Shown: positions 60,828 through 64,000 of the stretch, piece after piece | Position numbering within the stretch: position 1 is the stretch's first letter | Layout of the letters: every line of letters starts with the position of its first letter | From: Streptomyces sp. NBC_00820 | GTDB lineage: Bacteria; Actinomycetota; Actinomycetes; Streptomycetales; Streptomycetaceae | Reading direction: 5' to 3' | NCBI RefSeq assembly: GCF_036347055.1 | Contig: NZ_CP108882.1 | Span: 434,001 to 498,000, forward strand | Length of the DNA stretch: 64,000 bases | Program-made: the position numbers and the translations under genes | Notes under the pieces: generated by a model | Database searches by the model: none | Told to the model about the DNA's origin: nothing | The model's input: the letters and a program-made list of their open reading frames with translations, nothing else

Positions 60828-61982
60828 ATGTCCCGCAGGGTGATCGGCATCGTCATGAACGGTGTCACCGGCCGGATGGGCCACCGGCAGCACCTGGTCC
60901 GCTCGATCCTGGCCATCCGCGAGCAGGGCGGCCTCGACCTCGGCGACGGCGAGGTGCTGTGGCCGGAGCCGATCCTGGTCGGCCGCGACGAGCACAAGGT
61001 CGAGCAGCTCGCCGAAGAGCACGGCCTGGAGCACTGGACCACCGACCTGGACCAGGCCCTCGCCCACCCGCTGGCCGAGATCTACTTCGACGCCCAGCTG
61101 ACCCAGGTCCGCGAACAGGCGCTCCGCAAGGCCATCGAGGCCGGCAAGCACGTCTACACCGAGAAGCCGACCGCCGAGTCCCTGGACGCCGCCCTGGAAC
61201 TGGCCCGCCTCGCCCGCGAGGCCGGGGTGTGCAACGGCGCGGTGCAGGACAAGCTCTTCCTGCCCGGCCTGCTCAAGCTCAAGCGCCTGGTCGACGGCGG
61301 CTTCTTCGGCCGGATCCTCTCCGTGCGCGGCGAGTTCGGCTACTGGGTCTTCGAGGGCGACTGGCAGACCGCCCAGCGCCCGTCCTGGAACTACCGCGCC
61401 GAGGACGGTGGCGGCATGATCCTCGACATGTTCCCGCACTGGCGTTACGTGCTGGACAACCTCGTCGCCCCCGTCCGGTCCGTCTACGCGCACACCGCCA
61501 CCCACATCCCCGAGCGCGTCGACGAGCGGGGCGACACCTACCGGGCGACCGCCGACGACGCCGCGTACGGCATCTTCGAGCTGGAGGGCGGCATCACCGC
61601 CCAGATCAACTCCTCCTGGGCCGTGCGCGTCGACCGTGACGAGCTGGTCGAGTTCCAGATCGACGGCACCGAGGGCAGCGCCGTCGCCGGCCTGCGCGAC
61701 TGCCGCTTCCAGCACCGCGCCGCCACCCCCAAGCCCATCTGGAACCCGGACCTCCCGGTCACCGAGCCCTTCCGCGACCAGTGGCAGCGCGTGCCGGACA
61801 ACGCCGAGTTCGACAACGGCTTCAAACTCCAGTGGGAGCTGTTCCTCAGGCACGTGGTCACCGGCTCCGCGTACCACTGGGACCTGCTGGAGGGCGCCAA
61901 GGGGGTCCAGCTCGCCGAACTCGGCCTGCGCTCCGCCCGCGAGGGCCGCCGCTTCGAGGTGCCCGCACTGGAGATCCGATGA
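60828..61982 (+). CDS. Gfo/Idh/MocA-family oxidoreductase
   Basis: 384-aa NAD(P)-dependent dehydrogenase: N-terminal Rossmann segment GIVMNGVTGRMGHRQHLVRS, then KHVYTEKPTAES with the family EKP motif (about 110-112), and a C-terminal beta-sheet domain (LSVRGEFGYWVFEGDWQTAQ, GGGMILDMFPHWRYVL). The G-V-T-G-R-M-G variant is typical of a subgroup acting on sugars or cyclitols. Good GAGGAGAG site. The stop overlaps the next ATG (ATGA), so it is coupled with the DUF993 gene. Confidence 0.88.
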   Translation: MSRRVIGIVMNGVTGRMGHRQHLVRSILAIREQGGLDLGDGEVLWPEPILVGRDEHKVEQLAEEHGLEHWTTDLDQALAHPLAEIYFDAQLTQVREQALRKAIEAGKHVYTEKPTAESLDAALELARLAREAGVCNGAVQDKLFLPGLLKLKRLVDGGFFGRILSVRGEFGYWVFEGDWQTAQRPSWNYRAEDGGGMILDMFPHWRYVLDNLVAPVRSVYAHTATHIPERVDERGDTYRATADDAAYGIFELEGGITAQINSSWAVRVDRDELVEFQIDGTEGSAVAGLRDCRFQHRAATPKPIWNPDLPVTEPFRDQWQRVPDNAEFDNGFKLQWELFLRHVVTGSAYHWDLLEGAKGVQLAELGLRSAREGRRFEVPALEIR

Positions 61983-63127
61983 CCGAGCTGCATCTCCCCG
62001 GCATCGGCGCGTACCGGATGGCCGAGCCCGCCGAGCCGTTCCTCCCGGCCGGGCCCGCCGTCTCCCGTAGCGTGTTCGCCGCCGCGCACGTGGTCGCCGA
62101 CCCGCTCGGCGACAACGCCCCCGGCGCGCCCGCAGCGGTGGACTGGGAGTCCACCCTCGCCTTCCGTCATCACCTCTGGTCGCTGGGCCTGGGCGTCGCC
62201 GACGCGATGGACACCGCACAGCGCGGGATGGGTCTGGACTGGGCCGCCACCCAGGAACTGATCACGCGCTCCGGTGCCGAGGCCAGAGCCGTCGGCGGCC
62301 GCCTCGCCTGCGGCGTCGGCACCGACCAACTGGCCGACGCCGAATCCTCGTTGCCCGAGATCCTGGCCGCCTACGAGCAGCAGCTGGAGGTCGTGGAACA
62401 GGCCGGCGCGCAGCCCGTGCTGATGGCCAGCCGGGCCCTCGCCGCCGCAGCCGTGGACCCGGAGGACTACCTGCGCCTGTACGGCCGGCTGATCGGCCAG
62501 GCCCGGCAGCCGGTCATCCTGCACTGGCTCGGCGAGATGTTCGACCCGGCGCTCACCGGCTACTGGGGCTCGGCCGACCTCGACCTGGCCACCGAGACCG
62601 TCCTCGCGCTCGTCAAGGAGCACGCTGCGGGGATCGACGGCATCAAGGTGTCCCTGCTGGACGCCGACCGCGAGATCGCCCTGCGCCGCGCCCTGCCCGA
62701 GGGAGTCCGCCTGTACACAGGCGACGACTTCAACTACCCGGAACTGATCCGCGGCGACGAACACGGCCACAGCCACGCCCTGCTGGGCGTCTTCGACCCC
62801 ATCGCCGCCAAGGCCGCCGCCGCCCTGCACGCGCTGGACGCCGGCGACCTGGACCGGTACGACGCGCTGCTGGCGCCCACCCTTCCGCTGGCCCGGCACC
62901 TGTTCGCCGCGCCGACCTTCCACTACAAGACCGGCATCGTCTTTCTCGCTTGGTTGGCCGGACACCAGGACCACTTCACCATGGTGGCCGGCGCCCAGAG
63001 CGGCCGCTCGGTGCCACACCTGGTGGAGCTGTTCCGGCTCGCCGACGCCGCCGGCGTCCTGCCGGACCCGGATCTCGCCGCCGACCGGATGCGCCGCTTC
63101 CTCGCGGTCACCGCGCCGACCGGCTGA
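61979..63127 (+). CDS. DUF993 / dihydrodipicolinate-synthase-like protein
   Basis: 382-aa TIM-barrel protein. FRHHLWSLGLGVADAMDTAQ, ACGVGTDQL, ILHWLGEMFDPALTGYWGS, GIDGIKVSLLD (with a Schiff-base-like lysine) and TGDDFNYPELI follow the DUF993 pattern, annotated as dihydrodipicolinate synthase family. An aldolase or lyase step on a keto sugar is likely but unproven. It forms a conserved trio with the Gfo/Idh/MocA gene upstream and the sugar isomerase downstream. Confidence 0.85.
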   Translation: MTELHLPGIGAYRMAEPAEPFLPAGPAVSRSVFAAAHVVADPLGDNAPGAPAAVDWESTLAFRHHLWSLGLGVADAMDTAQRGMGLDWAATQELITRSGAEARAVGGRLACGVGTDQLADAESSLPEILAAYEQQLEVVEQAGAQPVLMASRALAAAAVDPEDYLRLYGRLIGQARQPVILHWLGEMFDPALTGYWGSADLDLATETVLALVKEHAAGIDGIKVSLLDADREIALRRALPEGVRLYTGDDFNYPELIRGDEHGHSHALLGVFDPIAAKAAAALHALDAGDLDRYDALLAPTLPLARHLFAAPTFHYKTGIVFLAWLAGHQDHFTMVAGAQSGRSVPHLVELFRLADAAGVLPDPDLAADRMRRFLAVTAPTG

Positions 63128-63165
63128 TCCCACCGTCCGAGGCCACCGTGCCGACCGGCTGATCC
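63115..63165. repeat. Duplicated 3' end of the DUF993 gene
   Basis: GCCGACCGGCTGATCC, covering the last codons and stop of the gene, occurs at 63115-63130 and again at 63150-63165, with similar flanks (CACCGTC). It is a tandem duplication of about 35 bases. Confidence 0.8.
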
Positions 63166-63285
63166 CCACCGTCGGCGGCCGCCGCTCGGGGCGGGTCGGG
63201 CGGCGACCGCCTCCACCGCCCGGGAAACGTGTCCGGCGATCCCCGCCGGCCCCAGCACCTCGCACGACGAAAGGAGCCCGACACC

Positions 63286-64000
63286 ATGACCGCAACGGCG
63301 CGGCTGTCGCTCAACCAGATCACCACCAAGCGGTGGAGCCTGCCCGAGGCGGTCCGGGGCTGCGTGGACGCCGGGATCCCGGCGATCGGCCTGTGGCGGG
63401 ACAAGGTCGCCGAGACCGGAGTGGCCGAGGCCGCAAAGCTGGTCCGGGACGCCGGCCTCGCGGTGTCCACCCTGTGCCGCGGCGGCTTCCTCACCGCCCC
63501 GGGGCCGGAAGGCGGCCAGGCCGCCCTGACCGAGAACCTGCGAGCCCTGGAAGAGGCCGCCCAACTCGGCGCCGACACCCTGGTCATGGTGGTCGGCGGC
63601 CTTCCCGACGGCAGCCGCGACCTGCCCGGCGCGCGCGCCCGCGTGGCCGAGCTGCTCGGCGAACTCGCCCCGCACGCAGGCGACTTCGGCGTCCGCCTGG
63701 CGATCGAGCCGCTGCACCCGATGTTCTGCGCCGACCGCGCGGTGGTCTCCACCCTCGGCCAGGCGCTCGACCTCGCCGAACTCTTCCCGGCCGAGCAGGT
63801 CGGGGTAGTCGTCGACAGCTACCACGTCTGGTGGGACCCCGAACTGGCGGCACAGATCGCCCGGGCCGGGGCCGGCGGGCGGATCGCCTCGTACCAGGTC
63901 TGCGACTGGACGCTGCCGCTGCCCTCCGACGCACTGCTCGGCCGGGGCCACGTCGGCGACGGCCACATCGACTTCCGCGCGATGACCGACCAGGTCACCG
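63286..64000 (+). CDS. Sugar phosphate isomerase/epimerase (AP endonuclease 2-type TIM barrel), partial
   Basis: At least 238 aa; the gene runs off the window. Xylose-isomerase-like TIM barrel: RLSLNQITTKRWSLPEAVRG, GIPAIGLWRDK, LAIEPLHPMFCADRAVVSTL, VVDSYHVWWDPEL, and GHVGDGHIDFRAM, with Glu, Asp and His metal ligands. Enzymes of this fold epimerise keto sugars or cleave 3-keto glycosides. The ATG at 63286 has AAGGAG upstream. The last gene seen in the sugar operon. Confidence 0.87.
   Translation, partial: MTATARLSLNQITTKRWSLPEAVRGCVDAGIPAIGLWRDKVAETGVAEAAKLVRDAGLAVSTLCRGGFLTAPGPEGGQAALTENLRALEEAAQLGADTLVMVVGGLPDGSRDLPGARARVAELLGELAPHAGDFGVRLAIEPLHPMFCADRAVVSTLGQALDLAELFPAEQVGVVVDSYHVWWDPELAAQIARAGAGGRIASYQVCDWTLPLPSDALLGRGHVGDGHIDFRAMTDQVT

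Noticed and set aside
60234..63295. Very long minus-strand open frames opposite the sugar genes
   Set aside because: Antisense to well-supported oxidoreductase and aldolase-like genes; Gly/Asp/Val-rich without motifs.

Overview
The window looks like chromosome from a Streptomyces or a close relative. The DNA is GC-rich with strong G/C bias at third codon positions. GTG starts and leaderless genes are common. The family content fits the genus: RsbU/SpoIIE phosphatases with an RsbW-like domain, an SsgA-like cell-division protein, snapalysin with its divergent LysR regulator, a LAxTG sortase substrate, and many secreted or Tat-exported proteins. No tRNA, rRNA or CRISPR array was seen.

Layout. 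Positions 1-15,200 hold stress, signalling and membrane genes: a YihY/BrkB-like protein, a PAS-PAS-GAF-SpoIIE-HATPase sensor phosphatase, a GCS2-type ligase, an EF-hand protein, a DMSO/biotin-sulfoxide-type molybdoenzyme, PsiE, a FUSC protein and a second SpoIIE phosphatase. Positions 15,200-17,724 form a tight minus-strand redox operon of zinc-ribbon thioredoxin, UBP zinc finger, and a cyclic-nucleotide-binding/thioredoxin-reductase-like fusion that lacks the CxxC. Positions 17,730-19,760 are a graveyard of truncated genes (MFS, aldo/keto reductase, UvrA paralogue). An intact ArsR/MFS divergent pair follows.

Positions 22,225-28,750 form an accessory island of lower gene density. It holds an orphan SUKH-4-type immunity protein, a frameshifted IS630-family transposase, the relic of a type II toxin-antitoxin module with a nonsense codon, fragments of an SGNH hydrolase and a phosphoheptose isomerase, a 30-bp perfect palindrome, two paralogous small secreted proteins, an IS256 transposase fragment and a broken serine recombinase.

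Positions 28,850-48,241 are mostly intact: flavin reductase, GH16-like glucanase, LCM-type methyltransferase, and a polyamine-type ABC transporter (potABCD-like) with a divergent GntR regulator and a cache-domain protein. Next come a DMT transporter, snpA with its LysR regulator, and cell-surface genes (two small secreted proteins sharing an unusual conserved promoter block, a FUSC-like protein, an SsgA-like protein and a sortase substrate).

Positions 48,409-64,000 are carbohydrate-oriented: an FGGY kinase, a DedA protein, then a secreted polysaccharide-lyase-like protein and a Tat-exported beta-propeller. These are followed by a DeoR/LacI hybrid regulator, a sugar ABC importer, a 2-hydroxyacid dehydrogenase, a ThuA-domain protein, a Gfo/Idh/MocA oxidoreductase, a DUF993 aldolase-like protein and a TIM-barrel sugar isomerase cut by the window end. 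Together they look like a glycan or unusual-sugar utilisation locus with operator-like palindromes ahead of two transcription units. The exact substrate is not visible. The most distinctive signals are the shared promoter block at 41,369 and 45,051, the secreted paralogue pair in the island, the sugar locus, and the CxxC-less fusion in the redox operon.
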